From: Usnea hakonensis
Taxonomy: Eukaryota; Ascomycota; Lecanoromycetes; Lecanorales; Parmeliaceae
Assembly (NCBI GenBank): GCA_013423325.1
Contig: BLJB01000003.1
Location: forward strand, 496,001-560,000
Reading direction: 5' to 3'
Length of the DNA: 64,000 bases
Position 1 is the stretch's first letter. Each line of letters begins with the position of its first letter. The notes under the pieces were generated by a model. It was given only the letters and a program-made list of their open reading frames with translations. It did not search any database and had not been told where the DNA came from. Made by a program: the position numbers and the translations under genes. Positions 44,093 to 54,670 of this stretch are shown here, piece by piece.

Positions 44093-45817
44093 ATGGGCTC
44101 CAATCATACAGAGCTCACTGAGCTCCCAGAGGGGATCTTCTCTTTACTAGATACCGATCTCTACAAGCTGACGATGCAATGCGCCATCTTGAAGTACCTG
44201 CCTGACGTTCGTGAGTACCTAGTGTTTTGGCGCGAGACGCTTTTACTCATATGGAGCAGAGGTCACATATGCCTTCACGAATCGGACTTCGGACATGCGA
44301 CTGAACCGGAAAGCCTATCATTGGATCGAGGAACAGGTCAGCAGTACGTCAACAAGGTCGCATGGCTGCAAGAATAATGCTCATCTTGCGTGGCAGAACT
44401 TGGAAATATCACGCTCTCTCCAGAAGAGCTTCAGTATTTGAAGGGAACTTGCACCTATTTCAACGACACCTACCTACGCTTCCTCACCACATTTCGCTTA
44501 CAGCCTTCCCAACAAGTCAGAGTTTTGTTTGAACCTCTGAGTGATACCGGTAGCGCAGATGACCTGGGAGACATACATTTTGAGATTGGGGGCTTATGGT
44601 TACACACAATCCTTTACGAGATTCCACTTCTTGCTCTCACAAGCGAGGCTTACTTTCGCTTCTGCGACAAAGACTGGAGCCATAATGGCCAAGAACAAAA
44701 GGCATACGACAAGGGTGTCAAGCTCATGGAAAGTGGCTGCGTGTTCTCGGAATTCGGCACACGACGAAGAAGAGACTACCACACCCACGATCTGGTAATG
44801 CAAGGATTGACGAGGGCCGCCAGTACCGCATCAGAGCAAGGATGGGAAGGCAAGCTGAGCGGGACGAGCAACGTTCATTTCGCCATGAAGTATGGCATCC
44901 CCCCTGTAGGCACCGTCGCACATGAGTGGTTCATGGGCATAGCATCCATAACCAATGATTACGAACACGCCAACGAAACCGCCTTGAGATACTGGGTCGG
45001 CTGCTTTGGCGAAGGGGTCCTCGGTATAGCACTCACGGACACCTTCGGCACGCCTACCTTCCTGAAGGCTTTCAAGAAGTCTCTACCAAGGGTTGCCGAA
45101 GCGGAAGTCGATACCGCTCCCACGCAACTCCCATCCGCCCCGCTGCCGGCTATCTCTGCGACTCAAATCGTGGTCGACGCGGCGTCTTCTGTTAACGAGC
45201 CTCCCCCTCTTCACGTAACGAACCCTGATCCACCGCGCTCCTACGCGCATACTTTCACAGGGGTACGCCAGGACTCGGGGAATCCGCTCGAGTTTGTCAG
45301 GTTGATGCGCGGTTTCTACGATGGTGAGGGTATCACGGATAAGAAGACGATTGTGTTCTCGGACTCGCTGAACATTGAGCTGTGTCTCGAGTACAAGCGC
45401 GCTGCAGAGGAGGCGGGCTTCAACCCTACGTTTGGCATTGGGACCTTCCTAACTAGTAAGTAACCGCTTCCCCGAATATCCCTATTTGTTGACTTGGCTA
45501 ACCCCTTCCCCCCCCTTTCTTTTTTTTTTTTTGAAGATGACTTCACCCACTCCTCCAACGCCACAAAGTCCGCTCCGCTCAACATTGTGATTAAACTCGC
45601 CTCGGCTTCGGGCCGTCCGGCGATCAAGATTAGCGATAATGTGGGGAAGAATACGGGGGATAGGGGTACGGTGGATAGGGTTAAGGAGAGGTTGGGGTAT
45701 GTGGAGAGGGGGTGGGCGAAGGGGGATGAGAGGAGGAGGTGGGGAGGTGAGGGGCAGGAGGTGAGGGGGGGGGGGAGGGGAAGGAGTGATAAGGAATGGA
45801 TGGATGGATGTGTATGA
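44093..45817 (+). CDS. NPT1: Nicotinate phosphoribosyltransferase
   Basis: Joins nicotinate to PRPP in the Preiss-Handler salvage route to NAD. At least four exons. The first begins MGSNHTELTEL (an in-frame ATG also lies at 44066) and holds LLDTDLYKLTMQCAILKYLPDV. The second carries VTYAFTNRTSDMRLNRKAYHW. The third begins LGNITLSPEELQYL after an intron placed to restore EEQVSKLGN. Active-site marks are EFGTRRRRDYHTHD, the substrate loop GTSNVHFAMKYGIPPVGTVAHEW (split here as GTSNVHFAMKY and GTVAHEWF), and RQDSGNPLEF. A C-terminal exon after about 45537 carries LNIVIKLASASGRPAIKISDN. A Pro-rich insert (about residues 245-285) is present. The last 60 residues are G-rich in DNA and low in complexity. 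Confidence 0.93.
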
Positions 45818-46140
45818 CTTGGGATGATGGCGTGGCATAGATAGATGGCGGAGGGCTTTGGAAGCTGGTCGTCAATAATATGCATAGAACCACCTCCTCT
45901 TGATTTACTAAGAATAAGAGATACACCCATGACTATCTCCGCCCCTCCCCCTTCCCCCCCCCCTCTTCCTCAGAATATCTAAAAGCAAAAAAAGGAGATA
46001 TGGCGATCGATCGCGGTACTTCGCATCCATCGCAAAGGGGTATCTATCGTACACTGGAGCCCGCGGCTTTTACATCCACTCACTCCTTCCTTGTTTCAGT
46101 GCATGTCCGTTTTTTTATTGACTGACTGATTGATGCATTC
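45818..46140. other. Intergenic, convergent gene ends
   Basis: Between the NPT1 stop and the SYM1 stop. A pure pyrimidine run (about 45940-45970) marks a sudden change from the G-rich end of NPT1. Confidence 0.45.
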
Positions 46141-47151
46141 TCATTCCGCCTTTTCGTACTCGTCGACCATCTTGTCTTTGCCGCCTTGGCTGTTGACGTA
46201 GCTGAGGTAGCAGTTCCATCCTGTGAGGGGGACACGGGGGGAGTGGGTTAGCGAAGTGATCACTTCCTTCATTTCCATTCTCTCTCTCTGCGCATATCAT
46301 ATCATATCATAGTAGATGCCTACAAAGGAAAAGAAGGGAACGAGAAGTGCAGGGCACAAGAAAGAATCCCCACTCACCCAAACTAACAACATTCACAACC
46401 AACACCCTATGCTCCAGCGGCACAAACTTGAAATTCACAGCCTGCACCGCAGGCCACACCATCCAATTCTTCTTCAACGCTTCAAAATAGGTTCCCTCTA
46501 ACCTCTTCCTCGGATCCTCCCCTTCCATCACCGCCATCGACGAGAGGAAGCAGAAGAGGTTCGTCGACGCGAAGACGGTTTGGTCGGTTAGTACCCGCGC
46601 GCCGATGGTCAGGTTCGGGGAGGAGGGGAAGTTGATGCGGCGAGCGAGGAAGTTGAACCAGGTTGTTGCGGCGGGGCCGAAGATTGCTGGGGGGGAAGGG
46701 GGGGGAAGGTTAGCTTTTTTTGGAGAAGGGGGGATTGGGAAGGGAGGGAGGGGGGGGGGGGGTTTACCTCCGCCGTATAGAGCCATTCGGCCTGTGCGGG
46801 CGAAGTTGTGCTTCTCGGGCCCGACGCGCTCGATGGCTTGTTGGGCCATGACGTCGCCGGTTGCGAAGAGGACCTGTTTGCTTTCCGGGTTGGGGTTAGC
46901 GTTTGAGAGGTGGGAGGGGGAGAGGGGGGAAGGAGGTTGTGGTTGGATTGTTTTTCTGATGGATTTGAGAGCATAGGGGCTTTTGTTTTTGGGGGGAGGG
47001 AACAAGGCAACGCACGGCTGTGGTTATGCTCTGCGTGAGCAACGGTCGTCGCGCGAGCTTGGTTTGGTACCTGCGTTTTTGGGCGATTAGCTCAGTGACT
47101 AGGGATTGGATTGAGGGTGGCAGAGAGAAGGTAGTGGTACCATCGTAGCAT
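46141..47151 (-). CDS. SYM1: Mpv17/PMP22 family membrane protein SYM1
   Basis: A four-helix protein of the inner mitochondrial (or peroxisomal) membrane, involved in metabolite or ion passage under stress. Five exons. ATG 47151 gives MLRW, whose last codon is split by an intron; the second exon is YQTKLARRPLLTQSITTA; the third VLFATGDVMAQQAIERVG with FARTGRMALYGG; the fourth AIFGPAATTWFNFLARR and on to NWMVWPAVQAVNFKFVPLEHR, the family signature; the last WNCYLSYVNSQGGKDKMVDEYEKAE. Introns of this gene hold long poly-G runs on the plus strand (46741-46760). The C-rich/G-rich switch seen elsewhere is also found here, near 46565. Confidence 0.93.
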
Positions 47152-47816
47152 TTTGGAAAAGCTGTGAATGGGGTACTGCTGGGATGGAGGTGTCAATGGA
47201 TGGTGTATGTACAGGATGTTAGGTAGTACGGAGTATGCAATGGGAGGTTGAGGCCAGGTGAAATCAGATAAAGTGGGACTTGAACCTAATCGGACGTTAA
47301 GTAAGAATAGGGCGCTAATCTGACAGCGCGCCAATTGGCGTGGCCCGCTTCTTCCGAACACGTTTAACCGTTTGAACCATTCGATTGTTGAACCTGATTT
47401 TACGGGCCATTATCATCGATTGATGAGTACGTACTTTACGGAGTGGTATTGCATTTTAAAAAAAGCGGTCTAAGTACATGCCAAAGGCATGATGTGATTA
47501 GGACTTGCTAGCTGGTTTTTAAACATTCTATTACAAACACTCTCCTATCCTACACATCTTACGTAGGCTAGTATCATCAACAGCGCCCGCGTCATTTTTG
47601 AAGTGAAGGCGAAAGTAAACGAGGAATCAAGCAGCCATCCAAGACGTCTTTCTGCCACTCTCTAGCGCCCTTCTGAGGCTGCACCGTCCAGCGCAAGAAG
47701 ATGATGAGGCCCGCAAGCCGAGGGTACTTCGCGAAAAGGAGATCTGAGGTATGCCATGTGGTGGTGATGATGATGATGATGATGGTGATATAGGCGATAA
47801 TGGAGAATGCGTCCAA
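47152..47816. other. Intergenic region
   Basis: SYM1 promoter on the left and SSO 3' end on the right. A short B-box-like string lies on the minus strand near 47277, without a tRNA fold. The CAT/GAT-type trinucleotide stretch at 47765-47785 encodes nothing known. Confidence 0.4.
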
Positions 47817-49261
47817 TCAATGGTTTTTGTTGTTGTTCACCGTCACTCCGACACCAACCCCAACAGCGACCGCGATGAGTAAGATAAGCACTGGCCAGCA
47901 TCAGAGATCCAGAAATAGAAATACAAAGGTATGGTATTGATAGACTTACCAATGATCCAGAAGCAGATCCACTTCTTCCTCCGCGCAGACCTGGCTTTGA
48001 CGACGGCTCCACCAAGGTGCTGATTTCCTTGGTCCAAATTGACGACCGTGTTCTCCGTCTTCTCTTCAGTGTTCTGTATAGCAGGCTCTTGCTCAACGAC
48101 GGCGGCTTCCATATCCTGGAAGAGCTGCGCAAGCTCGATCATCTGCCGCTCAATCTTTTGGATGGCCTCGTGTCTGCCTTGAACGGCGCGCAGTGCCGAT
48201 TGTGATTGACCGCGTCGGTTCTGGGAGAGTAGCTGAAAAATGCATTAGCGAGTGCCGATCTAGGACAACGGAACAACGTACAGCCTGACTGAAGACTTGA
48301 TTGTTCGAGGTATCCTGTATGGCCTCTTGAACCTCCTGATCGCTCGCATCTGGTCTAACGATACGGTATTGTCGCTCCATTTGGGCCGACAATTTATGCC
48401 TAAAGTCTTTCTCCACATTTTGGTACTCGTTGATGGCATTCTTCAGCTTCCGGTCCACCAAGCCAACCTGCGGCTTGTTCCTTGGATCTCCGGACTCTTT
48501 CTGTGACTTGATCGTCTTGATACGAGCTGCAAAGCTGCGGTAGAGGGTCATTGTGTCGGAGCTCAGTGAGTCCAGCTCGCGATTGGTTTGAGTACCTTGG
48601 CTCGCGTCCGGATCATCGATGGCTCGCTGCTGAAGGAAGCGTAGGCGTTCGAGATTTTTTTGGATCTCGTCAATGCCCCGGTCGATGCTTCGGCACTCGT
48701 TCAGTATCGCATTGGGATCTCGGCTGGGTTGCGCTCCATATGCGCCAGCTTGCCCATTCATAGGTGTCATTTCAACATCGTTTCCTTCAACTAGTAATCA
48801 TTAATTCAGCTCCCCCAAATGTCCTTGTTATCGGTCTTACCGTAGCCGCCGCCCGTCGCACCTGCACCGGCTGGGTAGGTAGAGCTGCCGGCATTCGTTG
48901 TCTGAGCTTGTCCATATCGATTCCCGTAGCCGCCCGGTTGCTGTCGGCCCCCAGAGTTCTGTTGTGGTGCAGCGGGTTGTGAGGCATAAGGGTTGCTCGG
49001 CTGTTGGGCGTATGGGTTGCCGGCATCTTGGTCGTAGCGACCTCCTTGCTGCTCATATCTGTTTCCTGACTGCTCGTAGGGATTGGCTTGGCCGTATCCA
49101 CCTCCATTGTTGTTATAGCCGCCGTATTGCTGTTAAGAGCCGCGAGTCAGCATTTGGAAATCCGCTGCAGGGAAGCAGTGCCTCAACCAAGACCATTGGA
49201 GGAAAGGTTTGACCATCTCAGGTTCATGGTGAATAGAAGAGTAGTGCATGCTTACAGCCAT
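47817..49261 (-). CDS. SSO1: Plasma-membrane syntaxin (SSO1/SSO2-type t-SNARE)
   Basis: Fuses secretory vesicles with the plasma membrane. The first exon is just ATG-GCT at 49261, followed by an intron (GTAAGC...ACAG). The second gives a Gly/Tyr/Asn/Gln-rich leader (QYGGYNNNGGGYGQANP...). The Habc region includes ECRSIDRGIDEIQKNLERL and NELDSLSSDT-like repeats. The SNARE motif is AIQKIERQMIELAQLFQDME followed by VVNLDQGNQHLG. The last exons encode KARSARRKKWICFWII and VLILLIAVAVGVGVGVTV, the tail anchor, ending NNNKNH at 47817. All features of exocytic syntaxins are present. The low-complexity leader is longer than in yeast Sso1. Confidence 0.92.
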
Positions 49262-50330
49262 GTCCACCACTCGCTCGAGGTGGGAGCCCCTAATCCACGA
49301 AGTCCAGATCTCCTGTTTACGAAAACGCTGAAGGTTGAGATGGAATTTGAATTGAAAGAAGGAGAGAAGCGAAGAGACTTGTTAGCTGTATGTTGAATTG
49401 ATGCCTAACGTTGATAATTGAAAAGATGATGTAGAGGTTGCTGACTGAGAGCAAAATAAAGTAAAGTATGCGTGAGACGGTAGACGCAATTTTGGATCCA
49501 GATTCACCTTACTCCAAATGGAATAGCGTCTTTTCGAAGGCGATTTCGGGGCAAATTAAATTTGCCGAATGTCCTCTCCGAGCATCTTTCAATCAATGTC
49601 TTGTTCTTGGAATTATACAATTATACCTTATATAACAGCAGTCTTCTTGGAAATACTTCACTATGCACATAGCCCAGACACTGTGTTTGAGGCTGTTCGG
49701 CCTATGTCGCATTTTCCCTACGCTTTGGTCCATTGAAGCCCTTCTTAATTCTTAGGTGTCCTCCACGTCTGCCTGCTGCGCCATCGTCGACTATTCTTAG
49801 CAGATCCAGCATCTTCCCATTCCTTAAATGACTCCCGATGGATAAGCCGGCAGAATTGCGCCATGATCATCTGCAGCCGTTGAAATGGTGTTCGTACAAG
49901 ACTGAGAATGAAGAATAGTTCAAGCAACACCGGCCTACTGGTCTGTATCCATGTAGAATCAGACATTCTAAACGCCGCGGGCGGGCTGCCACTTGGAAAC
50001 AAGTACTTTTGTCTTGCTGCTTTTATTTGCTATCTTCACTTGCAACGCGCCTTCCTTCTACTTTATGCTTCATAGAATCCAAGGTCTGCTAGGGCTGGTC
50101 CTAAAATTCAAGCGGAAGTCGAGACCTGCGACCAGCATTCATTCTTTCATTCATTTATTCATTGAGATTCAATGTGATACCATGTTTATTCGAGACTTCA
50201 TTAGACAGCAGTTTTAGGAAGCAATTGGCTCCTTGATATTTTAACACATGCCTTTCGGCTTCTAAGAGCCAATCGAAGAAGCTTCCCTGGGTTGGCTTGA
50301 CCCTCACAATTCGAGCGTGGCTCTTCAAGC
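49262..50330. other. Intergenic region
   Basis: Divergent promoters of SSO and the F-box gene. The only open frames lack signatures. AT-rich, with no repeat of note. Confidence 0.4.
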
Positions 50331-51548
50331 ATGCTTTCCACTTTCCTCACTTTACCTGTCGAAGTCATCGAAGGTGTTGCTGATCTACTTGATTGCACTG
50401 GCCTGTGTGCAGTCCGTCTTGCCAGTAAAGTTTTATACCAAAAGACTCTTGACCTCTTTGGCCGTACTTACTTCACTGTACTTCAAACGGACTTCTCGCT
50501 CAATAGTCTGCAAACGCTATGGGCCATTTCACAGACCGAAAATCTCAGGCAACATGTGCAAATCTTCCAAGTCGTGGACTGGCGATTGCAGCTTGGGCAA
50601 GGACTTCTCTGGCATCGTGTGGAGGGAAATCCTCGAACTGCCCACCTGGATACTCGCCTTTCCCTAGGAGCACAAGTGCTTCGAGATATTTTGAGAAACC
50701 TGACCAATTGTAGGTCTTTTGAATTCCACAGCCCTTACTTTGAAGGGAGAAAGGAGCACTACCAGTCCAAACGTTTGAGACCTAGCGATTATGTTTACAT
50801 GGTGTTCGAAGCCGTAACCGAGAGAGGTATTCCAGTAAAGTCTTTCCGCATAGACTGCTGCCATTACAAAGGTTTAGACACCACGCGATTGCAGAAGCAA
50901 CTATATCAGCAGCCAAAGTATATGGCCGCATGGGAGAAGCTCGAGGAACTTCGCGTCTTGCGTTATCCCACCGTGGCGAATCTTGGATGGGCACGGGACC
51001 TTATCCTACATAACATGGACCTGAAGACGCTGGCATTGTATTTGTACGAAGATGAAACCACAGAATTCCTAGCTAGTATTCTCTGTTCGATGAGATCTTG
51101 CCTAGGACTTCGAGAAATTGAGCTCAAATTCATGAGAACCACGGGATTAATAGTCGCGTCCTTACTGCTTCGCTGTCGCTCCCGTCTTCGCAAGCTGTCA
51201 ATCTCTGCTGTCTATATATGTTGCGGCACTTGGGTTAAGATTTTGAGTGGGTTGAGAAGCTTCAGATCACTGGAGTACATTGAGGTTGAGTGGCTGAAGG
51301 AGTCCGCGGATGGGAAGGTAGTCTGCCTCCAATTTCCGGCGCTGGATGTAAACTCGGAGGTTCCCGGCTCTGGTGGCCAGAAATTCTCGCTCAGATATCA
51401 GGAGTGGGATGGAAAGAAGAGAGTATGTGGAGCAACGTATCAAGGACTGGTGGGAATGGATAAGGCTTTGGAGATCCTTACAGAGTCGGCGGAAAATAAT
51501 GATGGTTTGAACATCCTGGACATTCAACGTTCTGCGATCTGGCATTGA
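50331..51548 (+). CDS. F-box-like protein
   Basis: An intronless 405-residue protein. The N-terminus (LPVEVIEGVADLLDCTGLCAVRLASKVL) has the spacing and hydrophobic pattern of an F-box, which binds Skp1 in SCF ubiquitin ligases. The rest is rich in Leu with spaced LxxLxxLxL segments (for example LGLREIELKF and LRKLSISAVYI), probably leucine-rich-repeat-like strands. Fungal genomes have many such lone F-box genes with fast-evolving substrate regions; the target cannot be told. ATG 50331 is the first in the frame. Confidence 0.65.
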   Translation: MLSTFLTLPVEVIEGVADLLDCTGLCAVRLASKVLYQKTLDLFGRTYFTVLQTDFSLNSLQTLWAISQTENLRQHVQIFQVVDWRLQLGQGLLWHRVEGNPRTAHLDTRLSLGAQVLRDILRNLTNCRSFEFHSPYFEGRKEHYQSKRLRPSDYVYMVFEAVTERGIPVKSFRIDCCHYKGLDTTRLQKQLYQQPKYMAAWEKLEELRVLRYPTVANLGWARDLILHNMDLKTLALYLYEDETTEFLASILCSMRSCLGLREIELKFMRTTGLIVASLLLRCRSRLRKLSISAVYICCGTWVKILSGLRSFRSLEYIEVEWLKESADGKVVCLQFPALDVNSEVPGSGGQKFSLRYQEWDGKKRVCGATYQGLVGMDKALEILTESAENNDGLNILDIQRSAIWH

Positions 51549-52213
51549 GTACCTAGTTTGGGGACTCGGCTCCCGCTCGTGCCACTACTACAAGCCTTCT
51601 GGGACTCTCACGCCGTTACCGAGTAAGCGGACAAAGACGAGCCCATCAATACGCTCATACATCCATAGCATAGTCCAAGATATCACTACATGCATATCTG
51701 ACTACTAAGTAGCCTCCAGCTTGTATGCGTCGCTCAATGACATGCACTCGTTCCCAGTACAGAGCGATGCCTGCCTTCCCAGCAATAAAATACGACTATG
51801 CTCCATAGATAGAACCAGCGCAAAGATACCATCATCCTGGATCTGGATGTTGACAAATCAATAAGGTAGATACTTATCCGGTATTTAGCCGGGGCTAAAT
51901 GCGGGCCGGTTTGGTTTTGGGCACACTAGTGTACTTTATTGAACCGAGGAGCCTGAAACAATTTCTGAGAATTAACACTTTGACAGACTGCCCGGTGCAG
52001 CTCCTTCTTCCCTTCACATGTTTCGGTAACCCTCTCTCTTCACACATCTACTCCAACACCACTTGTGACAGAATACACCTGGCGATTTAGAGGTCCGGAT
52101 CTGCGCTTGAAAAAGCTAGATATACCAGGGCCCGTGCGCGTCTGTATCTCACATCTCTTCACTCCAACTTCTACTCACTTTCACCGCCCTCCTGCAACAT
52201 TCTACCCCCTGCC
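51549..52213. other. Intergenic region
   Basis: No gene. It holds the eIF4E promoter and leader, the latter rich in pyrimidines just before the ATG at 52214. Confidence 0.4.
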
Positions 52214-53249
52214 ATGTCAGTTTCAGTTACTACAATAAAATCCAGCTCACCAGTCCCTCTTGACACCATACCAATCTCACCAGCAAACGAAAACCCCAAC
52301 ACAAACATGTCCTCAGAAGACAGCGCTGCACAGTCGGGAGACGAGCAAGTCACAGTTTTTCACGATCCAGAGAACTTTAACGTCAAGCATCCCTTGATGC
52401 ATGAGTGGACTTTGTGGTTCACCAAGCCTCCCAGCGGAAAGGTAGCACCGTTCCGTCCCTCAGAGAATGGCTTTGGTCCGCATACTGACGTGCACCAGGG
52501 CGACAACTGGAACGATCTTCTCAAAGAAGTCGTCACATTTGATTCGGTAGAGGAGTTCTGGGGCGTCTATGTTAGTCCATCCATCCATGGCTGCAGCTAC
52601 CTCTAAGGTGGCCACTGCTCACTTCAACCCTCTTGAATCCAGAATAACATTACTCCCACCTCCGAGCTCGCGCTAAAGTCAGACTACCATCTCTTCAAGA
52701 AGGGCATCCGCCCAGAATGGGAGGACCCTCAGAATAAGCATGGAGGCAGGTTCTCGCTCAACCCAGGTCGTATCTAAAGCTGACCGCTGCTACTACAGGC
52801 AAATGGAGCTATCAGTTCAAAGGTGAACACATACACACCAAACTTGCTTATGCCAACAGACGCGCTAACTGACCATCTTCCCAGACAAGCGCAGCGCCCC
52901 TATCGATGAACTCTGGCTCCACGTGATGCTCTCCGCCATCGGCGAAACCCTCGAGAACAGTGACGACGACGGCGAGGTCATGGGCGTGGTGGTCAATGTC
53001 CGTAAAGGCTTCTACCGCGTGGGGCTGTGGACCAAGACGGTGGGGAAGAGCGTGCCAGGAGGTGGCGAGGGAGACGTCGCCGGGGGCAAGGGACGCAGCC
53101 CCGAGAAAAGCAAGGATGTCCTCATGGGCCTGGGCAAGAAATTCAAGGAGGTGCTCAAGCTCAAGGACGCCGAAGTCGTGGAGTTTTCGGGCCATACGGA
53201 GAGCGCGCATAGCGGCAGTACGAGGGCCAAGGCCAAGTTCACGGTCTGA
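52214..53249 (+). CDS. eIF4E: Translation initiation factor eIF4E (cap-binding protein)
   Basis: Binds the mRNA 5' cap. Exons read through four pieces: an acidic leader then HPLMHEWTLWFTKPPSGK and DNWNDLLKEVVTFDSVEEFWGVY; NNITPTSELALKSDYHLFKKGIRPEWEDPQNKHGG (given in parts: SDYHLFKKGIRPEWEDP); RFSLNPGKWSYQFK, where the intron begins at GTCGTA; then DKRSAPIDELWLHVMLSAIGE and VVNVRKGFYRVGLWTK. The two cap-stacking Trp (in DNWNDL-type and RPEWED segments) and the eIF4G-binding W are present. An ATG further in (MSSEDSAAQ) is also possible as start. The C-terminus (about 100 residues) is longer than in yeast and ends FSGHTESAHSG. Final exon G-rich after about 53020. Confidence 0.92.
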
Positions 53250-53542
53250 GAGAGATTCGGAAAAGTCTCTCGGGGTGGCGGTTTGAGGGGCGTTTGTCCA
53301 CAATGGTTCTTTCTGAGCATGGGATAGGCCGGCTCTGATGAAGAAGGGACGGCAAGGCGTCGTGATGAGCGTCTTTTAACAGCGATTTGGGCATGCATGT
53401 CTTTTATTCTGATAACACCCTTACCATATCATACCATCAAATATCATACCTTATCCTAGATAAGTATCCAAAGTCTATTCCTGAACTTGAACTCTACCTA
53501 AGCTTGAATCATTTAGGAATAGACTACCTAGATATGGGCTAC

Positions 53543-53543
<1 letters not shown>

Positions 53544-53602
<59 letters not shown>
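53544..53602. repeat. CTTG tetranucleotide microsatellite
   Basis: About fourteen uninterrupted units. It is open in two frames as Leu-Ala-Cys-Leu repeats, which is an artefact of the repeat. Confidence 0.95.
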
Positions 53603-53923
53603 ACAACCCATACCATACTTTATCATTCCATTCCATACCACACCTTACTTTATTTTAGATATCCATGCAACTATCCCATCCCAAAACATCCATCCATTCA
53701 TCCACACGCTTACACACACACACATGTATCACAAATCAGGCAAATTTCGTGCAACGAGTATGTAGAATAGAAGATTCGTTCTTGTCTTACTTTGCATTGA
53801 CCTTTTTTTTTTTCTTTTTTTTTTGGCAGAGGGTGTCTTTTCTTTATCCCAGAAAATTATGTATGTAGATGGGATATGATAGGGGCCACTTTCTTGCTTT
53901 GCCCTTTGTATGGGGAATGAATG

Positions 53924-54120
53924 AATGAATGAGTGGGGGGTGAGGATTTGATGGGGAAGGGGATCTGGATGGGTGGGGGAGGGCGGGTGGGGAGGGGGAG
54001 GGGGGGCAGGGGGGGAGATGGGAGAGGGGGGGGGGGGGGGGGGGGGAGGGGGGGGGGGGGGTGAGGTGGTATGAGTACGTGGGATGGGATGGGATGGGGA
54101 GTTTGATGCGGGGAGGGGGG
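53924..54120 (+). repeat. G-rich block with long poly-G runs
   Basis: Almost unbroken runs of G (including about 17, 12 and more in a row near 54026-54060). Many G-runs of four or more make G-quadruplex formation on the plus strand likely. Homopolymer lengths here may be unreliable. Confidence 0.85.
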
Positions 54121-54345
54121 ATTGGGGTGGTGGATTGGGATGGGATGGTGGGGGATCGGCGGAGGGTGGAGGGAGCTTAGGGGTTCTGAAGTCAGATGTA
54201 GTGATGGTGATGGGGGCATGGTTGTGCGGTGAGCGGGTGGAGGCGGGGATGGAGGGAAGGAGGGATTGGGTTGTCGTTGGCGGTGTGGTGGTATTGGTGG
54301 AGGTGCTCATGGAGGCCGCGAGATTTATGGATTTGGGCTGTCATT

Positions 54346-54386
54346 GTGCGTTTGTCTGTGCGTTTGTCTGTGCGTTTGTCTGCGGC
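54346..54386. repeat. 12-bp minisatellite, three copies
   Basis: The unit GTGCGTTTGTCT recurs three times in tandem, the last truncated, in the trailer region of SEC17. Confidence 0.85.
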
Positions 54387-54670
54387 GATGGGATTGTAAA
54401 ACATTGAGATACGTGTAGCGCCTGATGATCAAATCTTCAACGGGGGACGCCGGTGTCATTATCCCGCGCCCAACGCCCAAGAGTCTCTTTCCATGATTCG
54501 TGCTTATACACCTAGCGAGTTGTTCTGTTATGGGGGTGTTTCTTTGTGGCGGAGATGATGGCCCATTTTGACGCCTTGTAGGTGTAGAGGTCTTTGGGGG
54601 ACGTAGTAGCGAGACGGTGGTTGGGAGCGGAGGAGAGGAGGGAGGGCGGGCATTGGGCTTGGGGAGCATT

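Larger units (their letters stand above)
53250..54670. other. Low-complexity gene-free stretch between eIF4E and SEC17
   Basis: Contains a CTTG repeat, AT-rich and CA-rich strings, a long G-rich block (53924-54120) and a 12-bp minisatellite. The peptides encoded on either strand here are Pro/Ser/Gly low complexity. The minus-strand frame starting at 54669 lies in the trailer of SEC17 and is not called. Confidence 0.5.

Noticed and set aside
47079..47360. tRNA-like A box (GATTAGCTCAGTG) on the plus strand and GGTTCAAGTCC on the minus strand
   Set aside because: The two strings are on opposite strands; the first lies in the first intron of SYM1 and neither supports a cloverleaf.
53544..53602. 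Leu-Ala-Cys repeat peptide
   Set aside because: It is the translation of the CTTG microsatellite.
54325..54669. Minus-strand open frame of 114 residues starting MLPKPNARPP
   Set aside because: It begins in the trailer of SEC17, continues into a minisatellite and has no family signature.
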